A stretch of DNA of 62,577 nucleotides from Bacteroidota bacterium (GCA_026391455.1 JAPLEH010000041.1:103728-166304), one strand, 5' to 3'. Positions 44,866 to 54,233 are shown, numbered from the stretch's first letter. The notes: generated by a model from the sequence alone, not told the origin. Made by a program: numbers and translations.

Positions 44866-45516
44866 ATGAAACGTGTAAAAGAAATCGCATTGGTTATATG
44901 CGGATTAGTGATCGGAATAGCGCTGTCTGTTTTATTTAGAAAAAGCGCGGCAAGTGAAAACCTGTCTTTAACTGCAAACCCCGGTTCCGCGAAAAAGCTG
45001 GAACAAAAAGTCGCTGCACAGGAAAAACAGGTTCATTTACTAATAGAAAATATGAACCAAAAAAACATACTGTTGGTTGAAGAAATTCAATCATTGAAAG
45101 ATGAGTTGTCTGCAACCAGAATAAATAGCCGTAAGCTGCAGATCATCACGCATGATCTGGCAACGAAGAAAACGGCTGCTACCGATACAGCGCTGCGGCT
45201 GGCTGATTGTGATACGCTGAAAGAAAAAGTGGTGCTGCTGAATAATACCATTCAGGCAGAGGAAAGTTTATGTGATAGTATCATAAGCAGCCAGCAACAG
45301 CAACTTTTGCTGAAAGACAGCACCATACAATTGCACCATGTCCTTTACAACGGGCTTAAGCAATCTTTTACTGAAAGTATCGCACAGCAACAAGTATTAC
45401 TGGATCAGAACAGTTTTTATAAAAAACAATTGCGGAAGCAAAAATTCAAATCAAAACTCATTTCCGGTTTGGCAATCATTGCCGCAGGGGTTACCACACA
45501 TTATTTACTGAAGTAA
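44866..45516 (+). CDS. Membrane-anchored coiled-coil protein (possible spanin-like lysis protein)
   Basis: 216 residues. An N-terminal membrane helix (about 5-23, KEIALVICGLVIGIALSVLF), a long coiled coil (about 44-190), and a second hydrophobic stretch at the C-terminus (LISGLAIIAAGVTTHYLLK). i-spanins of phages have one inner-membrane anchor and a periplasmic coiled coil; this protein fits, except for the extra C-terminal hydrophobic segment. It starts 13 bp after the holin-like gene. It could instead tether the downstream giant proteins to the membrane. Confidence 0.55.
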   Translation: MKRVKEIALVICGLVIGIALSVLFRKSAASENLSLTANPGSAKKLEQKVAAQEKQVHLLIENMNQKNILLVEEIQSLKDELSATRINSRKLQIITHDLATKKTAATDTALRLADCDTLKEKVVLLNNTIQAEESLCDSIISSQQQQLLLKDSTIQLHHVLYNGLKQSFTESIAQQQVLLDQNSFYKKQLRKQKFKSKLISGLAIIAAGVTTHYLLK

Positions 45517-45789
45517 AAAATCCTATTGCCAGATGTGCAAATGCCTGTACAAACAGGTAAAGGGAACCTTTTACCCTAAAACAAAGCAAATGAACAGTCA
45601 AAAGATCTTTCCTGTATGTGGTGGTATGTTAGTTCTCAGCCACCCTAAAAAAATGAGATGTAAATCCCGCAATACACCATGGAGAATTACATAGTCTGTT
45701 AATCTGCCACGGGAGATTCCGGGCCAACAGTCCGCAGGATTTGACCAATCCTGTAATAAAAAGATTACATAATTAATAAATAGAAAAGA

Positions 45790-48700
45790 ATGTCAAACGA
45801 CAATTTAAATACAATAAATAATATTTCACAAACGCTGTTTCGGTTTGCCACCATGCGTAACCCGGAGCTTTCTGATCCAAAAAACAAAAACCGGAGGTTC
45901 ATATTCAGAACTAATACACAGATCGGCGTTTTTGATTCCCGCGTAAATGCTACAACCACTTTGCAAATGCTTTGCGCAAATCCGGCCAGCCTTCCGCTCA
46001 CCATAGAAACGGAGGAATCGCTGAAAGCTGCAGTGCCTTTATTCTACGAATTAGCTGTATGGGTCGCCAGGAATAAAGCCAGGGTATCCAAAGCAGAATT
46101 CGATGAAAAGATCAACACGAGCAGGGCATTGGTAAATCCAGTATGGAACAATGAATCCAGACTCTGGGATAACCTGATCTACCAGGTGGTAACTCAGAAA
46201 GATTTCTACGCCAAAGAAACACTCATGCAGTTTTTACACCTGAACCATATTCTTTCCGTGTATGACGGTACCGAAGAAGTATACCAGGACGTGATTAATG
46301 CAAAAGTGGTACTTCCTAAAGAGCTGTTCAAAGTATCAGGCACTGAAAATACAGCTGAGCAGGTTCCGGCTGCAACCAATATGCCGTACAATGACAAGAA
46401 TATGAAATTCGCTGAGGCTACGATTCAATTGCAGTCCAATAAACAGTTAGCCTGCACCATCGAAAAACTGGAATCCGATTACCAAAAAGAATACCAGGCC
46501 GCATACCAATCAGCCGATGCTTCCTATAATCAGGAAATAAAACCATTGGTTGATGAATACCAGGCCCAGTTGTCGGCTATGGAAACACGGAAAAAAATGC
46601 TGGAGAACCGGATCAGTTACCTGTCCGGACTTAGTCTGGCCAATCCGGAAACATTCGATCGCAATTCCAATATTCAGAGTGAAATGATCAGCCTGCAGGA
46701 AACATTGCTGTCCCTGAATGTACCTGCTCCGGAAATACCATCATTCAATTTCAGTTTCAAACCAGAAATTCAACCAGAAGTACTGGAAAGTATACTGACC
46801 GCAGATGAGGCCAACACTTTAAGCCGGGTATTTGGTAAAAGCAATGCAGGTGCAGCACTTCAGACTGTTAGTTCCTATGGGGAAATAACTGACGCAATTA
46901 CCTCTAACAGCCAACAACTCCGTCAGACGATTCTGGACAATACGGTAGTAGAACAGGATACCTATGCGAAAGTAGGTGGTGTTCTCGTACCTGTAAATAA
47001 CCGGTTAACCGATGGTGCTCCTGTACCCTTTAGCGTAAAAACCTATCGCAGGAATAATACAAGCTGGTTTATCATGCTGACCATTGAAAACCTCGCTCAT
47101 AATATTATGTCAGGTTCTTATAAGGTAACGGTTGGCGGCACTGAAATCAGTTCTAACACATTCTTCCAGGCGGTAAACGGTGTAAGTTTTCTTTTTTATC
47201 TGGGAAGCAATATACCAGCTGCGTTGACCCAGAACATGGTAAGCTTCGTGTTAAGTGGTGATGTTATTCTCGAAGATGGAAAAACTTATACACTCAACGT
47301 TACATTATCCCGTGATTTTTCAGAGACTGAGCCTGTACTGATGCAGCATGTGTTCAAAGGTAGTAGTGCGCTGACGATGAAGGGAGCAGCAGAAGAACCA
47401 GGTGATGGTGTAGTAAGCGGGGCCTTTATTCCCTCCGGATTTGGCATGAAGAATATCGGCATAGCCGATTATCGGAAAGTGGAGCAAAGTACCTATTGCT
47501 ATGTAGAAGGAGATGTGGCTCATATTGAGAACATCATGGCAAGGGAATACAAGGAAAAATCTACCCGCAGGCTTCGCCGGAGTGAAAGTCAGATTACTAC
47601 TTCGTCTGAAACAGAACGCGAACAACAAACGGATACTACTACCAGTTCCCGGCATGAGATGCAGAGTGAAATTGCGAGTATCCTTCAGGAATCAAAAGAT
47701 TTCTCAGCGAATACCGGGTTTTCGGCAACCTATGGTAGCGGTAAAGGGCCTCAGCTTTCCTTCAACACCGGCACCAACTTCGCCACCCATAATTCCAAAG
47801 AAGAAAGCAACCGGCAGGCAGTAACCGAAGCCAAAGAAGTTACTACCCGCGCGCTGGACAGGATCGTTACGAAAGTTCGCCAAGAGCGTATTGACAAGAT
47901 CATGGAAGAGTTCGAAGAGAACAATAAACATGGATTTGACAATACTAAGGGTACCGGTCACGTAGTGGGTGTATACCGCTGGGTGGATAAAGTGGTAAAG
48001 AACCAGATCTACAACTATGGCAAACGGATGATGTTTGAATTTATGATACCTGAACCCGCCAGGTTGCACAAACTGGGTATGAAGTTTTCAAATAGCAATG
48101 AAAACATGCTCATAAAACCGACAGATCCCCGTACCTCAGCGATTCATAAGATTGAAAACTTCTCTGCATTAGAAAACGAAGTGGCTCTGAAATACTGGGC
48201 AGGTTTGTATAATGTCGAGCTTGATGCCCGACCTGAAAATGAAATAAGGGTAACCAAAGCCATCAGTGTTTCCAATGGGGAAACCAGTGGGGAGATGGCC
48301 GCAAAAGCGGATTCGATTGAGATTCCCGAGGGATATACTACGGCGGAAGGCTGGCTGACGGCAAGTCATTTCTTTCATCCGAAAGGATTTGAATGGACAC
48401 ACTTTGGAGTGACCGTAGGTGATTATTACAAGTTACTCAACCGTTCGCTGCAACATCTCCAGATTAATGAACGGATCACGTTCAAAAAGAAATATTCCCA
48501 AAAGGTGGGATTTGCTTTCGAAAGCGCTGATACCGCTGGCGTAAACATCAGCGTGTCGCTGGACTGTGTGATTACGCCTGAAGCGAAGAACGACTGGTTG
48601 CAGAAAACCTTTAATAAGATTATCGGGGCTTATGAAACAGAGAAAGCCCTCTACGAACAGGCTGTGGCAGAAGCAAAGGTACAGGCCGATAATATCAAAG

Positions 48701-49857
48701 GTTCCAATCCCGGGTTTTACAGAAAGATCGAGAATACGATCCTGCGCAGGAATTGTATTTCTTATATGATCAACCAGGATACTACTGCTCCGCTTACGTT
48801 TGGAAAAGATTCCTACTATTCGAATAATTATCCGGGTACAGAGGAATTTCTCAAAACGGATATTAAAGTGGATGCCAAACTGGATGCCTATGCCGCATTT
48901 GTGAAATTCATGGAGCAGGCATTTGAATGGGAACTGATGTCCTATTATTTCTACCCGTATTATTGGGGCAACCGTAAATCATGGGCAGATCTATACCAGT
49001 TCGACGACAATGATCCGGTATTCCGTTCCTTTATGCAGAGCGGCATGGCGAGAGTAATTGTAACAGTACGTCCCGGCTTTGAAGAAGCAGTACGTCATTA
49101 CCTGGCAACCGGAAAGATCTGGAATGGTGGTGAAATACCCGTCATAGATGACCCACTCTTCCTTTCCATTGTGGATGAAATGCGGACACCGAAAGGCACC
49201 AAAGAAGGTGAACCATGGAGAGAGCGTATTCCAACTGCGCTTACCATTCTGCAGGCAGATTCTATCGGACTGAAAGTAGAAAAAGCATTACCCTGCTACT
49301 GCGAACCCGGTGTAAAGTTTGACGATAACCTGGGAGAACTATGCGGAAGTAATTTCCTGCTGAATCAGAATCAGTTGGGGCAGAATGCAGACAGATGGAT
49401 GGAGATCAGTTTTATCAAGCTCGATAACTTCACAAGAATCGGAGATATGGATGGAGATCCCTCTTTTTATCCAAGAACCTATGAATGCTTGGGCAATACA
49501 ATAACCGTTGATAGAGATGCCAGTTGGTTACCCAATGATCCCCTGTCAAAAATCTATCAGGTTGTGGCCGATGAGGTTTCCCAGATTGAAGGGGTGGAAG
49601 CATATACGACAGCTGAGAACGGCATAACATTTAAAATCAATGCCGGAAAAATAAACAACTTCACTTTCCGCAAACCCGGTGAGGACGATGATTATGAATT
49701 GCTGAAATTCTCCGTCGATCTGCAAAATAATACACTGAAGATAACATCACCTGGTTACAATACATACGGAGATCGACGTATCCTGGATAAAGACGGTCAG
49801 GTGATTCCACAGGCGGAGTACCTCGACAAAGTGCCTTTAAGCAAATTCCTGCTCTAA
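45790..49857 (+). CDS. Giant leaderless protein, 1355 aa, of unknown family
   Basis: No signal peptide (MSNDNLNTINNISQTLFRF) and no type IX C-terminal sorting domain. Residues 195-290 are a coiled coil. Residues 580-660 are an extremely polar Arg/Glu/Ser/Thr stretch (RRLRRSESQITTSSETERE), leading into a long helix and the conserved-looking GVYRWVDKVVKNQIYNYGKR near residue 727. Another helical region lies around 930-970. Cysteines cluster at about 1167-1190 (LPCYCEPGVKF, ELCGSNF). I have seen similar large proteins in other Bacteroidota near toxin genes but cannot name a family. It starts 273 bp after the coiled-coil protein and precedes the nucleotidyltransferase and toxin genes. Likely a carrier, shell or delivery component. 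Confidence 0.7.
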   Translation: MSNDNLNTINNISQTLFRFATMRNPELSDPKNKNRRFIFRTNTQIGVFDSRVNATTTLQMLCANPASLPLTIETEESLKAAVPLFYELAVWVARNKARVSKAEFDEKINTSRALVNPVWNNESRLWDNLIYQVVTQKDFYAKETLMQFLHLNHILSVYDGTEEVYQDVINAKVVLPKELFKVSGTENTAEQVPAATNMPYNDKNMKFAEATIQLQSNKQLACTIEKLESDYQKEYQAAYQSADASYNQEIKPLVDEYQAQLSAMETRKKMLENRISYLSGLSLANPETFDRNSNIQSEMISLQETLLSLNVPAPEIPSFNFSFKPEIQPEVLESILTADEANTLSRVFGKSNAGAALQTVSSYGEITDAITSNSQQLRQTILDNTVVEQDTYAKVGGVLVPVNNRLTDGAPVPFSVKTYRRNNTSWFIMLTIENLAHNIMSGSYKVTVGGTEISSNTFFQAVNGVSFLFYLGSNIPAALTQNMVSFVLSGDVILEDGKTYTLNVTLSRDFSETEPVLMQHVFKGSSALTMKGAAEEPGDGVVSGAFIPSGFGMKNIGIADYRKVEQSTYCYVEGDVAHIENIMAREYKEKSTRRLRRSESQITTSSETEREQQTDTTTSSRHEMQSEIASILQESKDFSANTGFSATYGSGKGPQLSFNTGTNFATHNSKEESNRQAVTEAKEVTTRALDRIVTKVRQERIDKIMEEFEENNKHGFDNTKGTGHVVGVYRWVDKVVKNQIYNYGKRMMFEFMIPEPARLHKLGMKFSNSNENMLIKPTDPRTSAIHKIENFSALENEVALKYWAGLYNVELDARPENEIRVTKAISVSNGETSGEMAAKADSIEIPEGYTTAEGWLTASHFFHPKGFEWTHFGVTVGDYYKLLNRSLQHLQINERITFKKKYSQKVGFAFESADTAGVNISVSLDCVITPEAKNDWLQKTFNKIIGAYETEKALYEQAVAEAKVQADNIKGSNPGFYRKIENTILRRNCISYMINQDTTAPLTFGKDSYYSNNYPGTEEFLKTDIKVDAKLDAYAAFVKFMEQAFEWELMSYYFYPYYWGNRKSWADLYQFDDNDPVFRSFMQSGMARVIVTVRPGFEEAVRHYLATGKIWNGGEIPVIDDPLFLSIVDEMRTPKGTKEGEPWRERIPTALTILQADSIGLKVEKALPCYCEPGVKFDDNLGELCGSNFLLNQNQLGQNADRWMEISFIKLDNFTRIGDMDGDPSFYPRTYECLGNTITVDRDASWLPNDPLSKIYQVVADEVSQIEGVEAYTTAENGITFKINAGKINNFTFRKPGEDDDYELLKFSVDLQNNTLKITSPGYNTYGDRRILDKDGQVIPQAEYLDKVPLSKFLL

Positions 49858-49887
49858 GGTGGTTCATTCACTTCAATCTATTTGAAC

Positions 49888-50295
49888 ATGAGCAAAGTGA
49901 AAACCGGAGCTATATGGCAGCACGAACGTGTGCTGCCATATATTCTCTCTTGTCTCAAAGACAGGATCAGCAACATAACGCCCGTAAAAAAAATTCTCCT
50001 TTTTGGCAGCCGGGGCCGGCTACCCATCCACCGGTGGCAGGAACTGGAAGGAAAAGACTGGGACATCGTAGTACAGGCCGGTTGCAAACTAAAAAATGCA
50101 CAGGTGCTGGTGGACGAAGGATACCATATTGACCTGTTGGTGCTGAATGAAGAACAGGTAGAAAAATTCTGCTATAACCGGTTGGTGAAGGAGATATATC
50201 CGGTGAATGAAATTAATTATTTACTACAAAAAATAAATCAACATGGGAACAATGAAAGCCCTGATCGAGTTTCTTCGGCTCAGGCGACGATATGA
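49888..50295 (+). CDS. Minimal nucleotidyltransferase (MNT)-like protein
   Basis: 135 residues from ATG 49888 (a TTG two codons upstream also opens the frame). It shows the polymerase-beta-type signature: ILLFGSRGR (Gly40-Ser41), then the metal-binding pair Asp57 and Asp59 in KDWDIVVQAG, and a third Asp82 in YHIDLLVL. MNT antitoxins usually pair with HEPN toxins; no HEPN-like gene is next door. It overlaps the downstream toxin gene by 53 bp, which points to coupled translation and perhaps to modification or neutralisation of the 935-residue protein. This is inference. Confidence 0.75.
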   Translation: MSKVKTGAIWQHERVLPYILSCLKDRISNITPVKKILLFGSRGRLPIHRWQELEGKDWDIVVQAGCKLKNAQVLVDEGYHIDLLVLNEEQVEKFCYNRLVKEIYPVNEINYLLQKINQHGNNESPDRVSSAQATI

Positions 50296-53050
50296 AGAAT
50301 ATGAAAAACAGCGCAAACCGGAGGAAACGGTGCTTACGTTGCGCTATCTTGATGATAGTAATCTGTACTATACACCTGACAGGGAAGAGTTTTATACAGA
50401 TAAGTACAAAAGGATTTACTACATTTTAGAGGGCTACAATGCAACGTCTATTTTTGTCTGGGAAAATAGCGAAGAGAAAACATTCCTTGTGAAGGATCGC
50501 CAGGGAGTATATCACAATCTTCCGGATAACACTGTGGTGCGCCCCCGGAAAAATGAATTGATGGAGTTTCCTATCGAAGGAGCCACGACAGATTATATCT
50601 ATGACACTCTTAGAAAACAAGTAGTCCTGTTCATACAAACACTACCGCCAGTGAAGGTATTTTCCGATACTTTGGTGTATGAGGCCTATAGCAAATACCT
50701 CGCAGAAGTGAAAAATGGCACTTATGACTATGTGTTAAAACTGCCAGTTGACCTTTCAGACGGTTTCTGGATTAAAGATATTGAAGAATTTTTAAAAGAA
50801 TATCCTGAGTCAAACAGCAATGTAACTGTTAAAAAATCAATCAAACCCGGAGCCATTGACTTAATTCCAATCATGGAAGTTGATTTGGGAACCAGTAATT
50901 TTAAATTAAAATATGCGTATTACAAGAAAGGGTTTCAGCCAACAATCGCATTACGGGACGAAGATTGTGCCCTCGTTCTTAAATTCGATTGGTGGGGATC
51001 ATTATTATCGTTTTTGAATGAAACACTTTTCAGCCAGGGGCTTGATTTTGGGGATAACAATGGCCGGTCCCGAAAGAGATTTGAAACCCAATTTACCGAA
51101 CAAGTAATCCGTGTATTCGAACGAAAAGTAAGAAGCAATGTCTATTTGTATTACCGGGAAGCAATGAAAGCATTGTTTTATATACCGGTAAACATTGGAA
51201 GACATATAAGTAATGATGTTTTGTGGAAACTGATAGAGTATGGTATCCGCTACAGTAAACTCAATGATACTTTTACATTGCTTGAAGGTGAACTGTTTGT
51301 GAAACTAATTGAGATCATAATTGAAAAAAAAGAGCAACCCAGCAAATACATTGAGCGGCTCAGCCAGGTGATGACTGATAAGTCTGAATTCAATAATACG
51401 ACTTACAGGAAGGGAAGTACGATACTTGAAAGCCTGTATCATCGTCTGGATGGATCGAACTTCGTCAAATTCCTGGATCTTACAAAAGCAGCCTGGAAAA
51501 ATTCAAGGTTTGTAATCCCAAGCGTTTCCCAAAATCCTGAATTCAAATCCTCTGATGGTCCTTTATTCCTTTCCTACAAATCGGATAAGTTTTTAGGCCT
51601 GTACTTCAGCAACGCAAAGGTTACATTCAAAAATAAAACTGATGAAGAAAGTCTTTTGCATGTGGCATATGAAACTGGAGAAAAGCATTCAGTATTGGCA
51701 CCTAACATAACAGGTGAAAAGGAGGAAGAGATTATTGAATATTACTGGTATCATCCGTTTCATCCTGTGTATCTTAAAAATATTGAACAGCAGGATACGA
51801 AACTTAAACTGGAGAGAATTGTACCCGCTTTTCTGCTCAAGGCTAATCGTGATCAGCAGTTCAACAGCAACATCTCTACTTCCATCGAATATGGCATCGA
51901 CGCAATTACAACATTTTCAGGTTTGGGAAATCTGACAAAATTCCGGTACCTGACCAATGTCGTAAAAAGAGTAAGGACGATCAGCTTTGTGAGCAAAGCA
52001 GGAAGAACAGCGGTAGGTATAAAAAGAGCAGTGCGAGGAGTGGCAGCCTTTGTGGAAATATCCAGCGGAACCATCAATGCTTTATTGAAGATTTCGAATA
52101 TGCGTGATACAAAAGCCGGACAGGAAATATCCGAGTTTTTATTCTGGATGGAAATACTTAGCATGAGTGGAGAACTTACTGTTGCAATACATGAAGGTTT
52201 AAAGAAAAGTGCAAAGAAAATAATAGATAATGAGAATGTAATTATCAGGGAATTAGATAAATTAGATAACATTGATAATGAGTTGAAAATTAGTTTTTTT
52301 GATGACCTGAAAAAAATAATCAATGACTACATTGATGCCAAATCGACTCTTGGAATAGTTCCTAGTCTTAGTAACGCAGCAGAAATAAAGCTATACAAAG
52401 AAATCAAAAGAATATTCTTCAGTACTTATGGGAATATTTTAAAAAGGGAATATGTTAGCACAAGTAAAATTCTTCTTGAGTGGAAAAAGCTAAAAATCAT
52501 GAAGCCATTAGCGAAGTCAGACATAGAAGAATTACTTGAAATAAGATCACGATACTTTGGTGTTAATGCATATGAGAATATTGCCAAACTTGAAGTCGAA
52601 ATTTCTGTCAATGGAGAAAGAAAAGTACTTCAATATAAGGCTATATCAGGCGCCTCAAATGATATTAAAGGATTCTCTCAAACTCCAGATATTGGCTATA
52701 TGGCAAAACAATTAAATTCAACATCAAAAGAAATAAGAAAGCTTTTTAATGCGAAATCTGCAGATAGTAAGCGTTTAATCAATAGATTTAGTGATACAGA
52801 ACATAAGATATTTGCTAATTTTGATGATGACATGCAAAAACTATTTGCTATTTATGGAAAATCCGATGTTCGAGTTCATAGTTTTAACTTCAAATCTCTG
52901 TACTCACCTTGTAATTCATGTAAAAAGCAGGTTCTAATAAGAAAGAATATTTACAAACCAGAAAAAATTACATTCGAAGCAGTGCAAGCAAAAAACGGCA
53001 AATTTGTAGAAACTGCGAAAGGCTTAAATGAATTTTTAAAAACATACTGA
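50243..53050 (+). CDS. Large leaderless polymorphic toxin with deaminase-like C-terminal tip
   Basis: 935 residues, no signal peptide (MGTMKALIEFLRLRRRYEEYE). Residues 1-540 are of no family I know. A hydrophobic, basic segment lies near 551-616 (GIDAITTFSGLGNLTKFRYL and SKAGRTAVGIKRAVRG), similar in layout to pre-toxin membrane-active regions. The tip has SDTEHKIF (Asp851, Glu853) and SPCNSC (Cys890, Cys893), the DxE/PCxxC layout of zinc-dependent toxin deaminases such as the BURPS668_1122 type, from memory. The next gene after one base is SUKH, a known immunity family for such toxins. Base composition falls strongly near 52200 within the gene. Confidence 0.7.
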   Translation: MGTMKALIEFLRLRRRYEEYEKQRKPEETVLTLRYLDDSNLYYTPDREEFYTDKYKRIYYILEGYNATSIFVWENSEEKTFLVKDRQGVYHNLPDNTVVRPRKNELMEFPIEGATTDYIYDTLRKQVVLFIQTLPPVKVFSDTLVYEAYSKYLAEVKNGTYDYVLKLPVDLSDGFWIKDIEEFLKEYPESNSNVTVKKSIKPGAIDLIPIMEVDLGTSNFKLKYAYYKKGFQPTIALRDEDCALVLKFDWWGSLLSFLNETLFSQGLDFGDNNGRSRKRFETQFTEQVIRVFERKVRSNVYLYYREAMKALFYIPVNIGRHISNDVLWKLIEYGIRYSKLNDTFTLLEGELFVKLIEIIIEKKEQPSKYIERLSQVMTDKSEFNNTTYRKGSTILESLYHRLDGSNFVKFLDLTKAAWKNSRFVIPSVSQNPEFKSSDGPLFLSYKSDKFLGLYFSNAKVTFKNKTDEESLLHVAYETGEKHSVLAPNITGEKEEEIIEYYWYHPFHPVYLKNIEQQDTKLKLERIVPAFLLKANRDQQFNSNISTSIEYGIDAITTFSGLGNLTKFRYLTNVVKRVRTISFVSKAGRTAVGIKRAVRGVAAFVEISSGTINALLKISNMRDTKAGQEISEFLFWMEILSMSGELTVAIHEGLKKSAKKIIDNENVIIRELDKLDNIDNELKISFFDDLKKIINDYIDAKSTLGIVPSLSNAAEIKLYKEIKRIFFSTYGNILKREYVSTSKILLEWKKLKIMKPLAKSDIEELLEIRSRYFGVNAYENIAKLEVEISVNGERKVLQYKAISGASNDIKGFSQTPDIGYMAKQLNSTSKEIRKLFNAKSADSKRLINRFSDTEHKIFANFDDDMQKLFAIYGKSDVRVHSFNFKSLYSPCNSCKKQVLIRKNIYKPEKITFEAVQAKNGKFVETAKGLNEFLKTY

Positions 53051-53051
53051 T

Positions 53052-53522
53052 ATGGAAATAACTTATTTGCAAAAATTAAAAAACAACCCGACAATTTTCA
53101 GTGAATCAATAAGAGGGGTTTCGGAAACGGAAATTGCCGCTTACGAAAAAAAACTCAAAGTAAAATTCCCGAAATCGTACAAAGAATACTTATTCTTAGC
53201 GGGTGATTATGATGGCGATCTGCTTATGCTCAGGGGCTATTCAGGTATACGCGAATTAGGAAATCCTGCATTTCAGGAGCATTTAGAAGCCGTGAAAAAA
53301 AAGGCAGGGGTAAAAATAAAACGACCTTATTGGGTATTTACAGGCGAAGAAGACTGTTTTGATTTTTTCTATCTGGATGAGAACACTGAAAATCCAAATG
53401 TATATACCTGCGAATGGGCATTCGGTACAGCAGAAGTAGAGTCACTTAATCAAACGTTTAGTGATTATATAGATAACGTGATAGATGACTCTAAGGCCCA
53501 TTACAAGGGATTATATGGTTGA
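53052..53522 (+). CDS. SUKH (SMI1/KNR4) family immunity protein
   Basis: 156 residues. The characteristic N-terminal ETEIAAYEKKLKVKFPKSYK and YLFLAGDYDG segments and the C-terminal FDFFYLDENTENPNVYTCEW segment fit the SUKH-1 fold. SUKH proteins neutralise nucleases and deaminases delivered by neighbouring cells. It starts one base after the toxin stop, so it is the likely cognate immunity gene. Confidence 0.88.
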   Translation: MEITYLQKLKNNPTIFSESIRGVSETEIAAYEKKLKVKFPKSYKEYLFLAGDYDGDLLMLRGYSGIRELGNPAFQEHLEAVKKKAGVKIKRPYWVFTGEEDCFDFFYLDENTENPNVYTCEWAFGTAEVESLNQTFSDYIDNVIDDSKAHYKGLYG

Positions 53523-53641
53523 CAGAAAATAAAATCTATGTTTCCACATCCATTTTCTCCGATCCAAGCCTGGTGCTTTGCAGGGAGGGCGGGCGACTTA
53601 TCGTAAGGCTTTTCAAAAAGATTACTAAATCGCACTTTACC

Positions 53642-53670
53642 AAAATCCGGTTCTAAGAACCGGATTTTTT
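53642..53670 (+). terminator. Terminator in repeat copy 1
   Basis: AAAATCCGGTT (53642-53652) pairs with AACCGGATTTT (53658-53668), then T. It lies 15 bases before the ATG of the 170-residue gene, so that gene needs a promoter inside or after the hairpin, or leaky readthrough. Confidence 0.8.
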
Positions 53671-53684
53671 ATAAATTCACGCAA

Positions 53685-54197
53685 ATGTTATCAGAAAAAG
53701 AACAAATACTGAATCATAATCAGGGAGAGATCCCGATAGGAGAATATGATATATTAAGAATAAAAGACATTCCAAACCCTGAACAGGAGCTAAACACCTT
53801 TAAGCAAACGGTAATTGCATTTCTGGAGCACCGGGATTTAAACAAAAAAGATCCCAAATGGCGGCAAATATTACCCACAGCATTGGTAAAATTTACAGAG
53901 CAACTGAAAGAAGAAGACTTCCACAAGGACGATATCATATATAATATCCAAAGTATCATCGATACGCTGCAGGAGGTAAAAGACTGGGAATGGTACAGCT
54001 CCAGGCTTACCCCGAACGGATTTGACGTTTATATGAAAGGTATGTTCAGAGGAATATTTTTACCGATGATTCACCAGCAGGGGATTCCCCATACCAGCTT
54101 ATTTATAATCAGGGATGGGAAAGAATATCCAACATATGCACTTACCGATGTACTTACATATAGGAAATGGAATCCGAACACATTAAAGTTGACGTAA
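53685..54197 (+). CDS. Probable immunity protein, 170 aa, copy 1
   Basis: Acidic, cytoplasmic, no signal peptide. The C-terminal half has the WYSSRLTPNGFDVYMKGMF and GIPHTSLFIIRDGKEYPTYA segments, which look like a compact alpha/beta domain. I do not know the family. Copy 2 at 55013 differs at only 8 of 170 residues (T65K, Q89P, S90G, D93N, T94K, N165V, K168E, T170K). The small size, position after a toxin gene and duplication suggest an immunity role. Confidence 0.65.
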   Translation: MLSEKEQILNHNQGEIPIGEYDILRIKDIPNPEQELNTFKQTVIAFLEHRDLNKKDPKWRQILPTALVKFTEQLKEEDFHKDDIIYNIQSIIDTLQEVKDWEWYSSRLTPNGFDVYMKGMFRGIFLPMIHQQGIPHTSLFIIRDGKEYPTYALTDVLTYRKWNPNTLKLT

Positions 54198-54202
54198 ATT
54201 GT

Positions 54203-54233
54203 AAAATGACTGCCTTTTTCAGACAGTCATTTT
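54203..54233 (+). terminator. Terminator after copy 1 gene
   Basis: AAAATGACTG (54203-54212) pairs with CAGTCATTTT (54224-54233); T-rich tail follows. It is 6 bases after the stop of the 170-residue gene. Confidence 0.7.

Larger units (their letters stand above)
53603..54197 (+). repeat. Direct duplication, copy 1 (with copy 2 at 54931-55525)
   Basis: About 595 bp nearly identical to 54931-55525, offset 1328 bp. It covers a short upstream segment, a terminator hairpin and the 170-residue gene. Differences are few and partly cluster (codons 89-94 and the last six). Confidence 0.95.

Noticed and set aside
45533-45694. A 53-residue Cys-containing frame between the coiled-coil protein and the 1355-aa gene
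   Set aside because: No recognisable motif and no promoter; length is within chance for this region.
44193-49857. Possibility that this is a prophage or an extracellular contractile injection system
   Set aside because: Apart from lysis-type genes and regulators no capsid, portal, terminase, integrase, sheath, tube or baseplate gene is visible in the window. Remnant or domesticated origin stays possible.
49888-50295. A classical HEPN-MNT toxin-antitoxin pair
   Set aside because: Neither neighbour shows the short helical HEPN fold or its Rx4-6H motif in a protein of suitable size.
50243-53050. Type IX secretion of the toxin
   Set aside because: It has no signal peptide and ends in the toxin tip and a short KGLNEFLKTY tail, not in a sorting domain.
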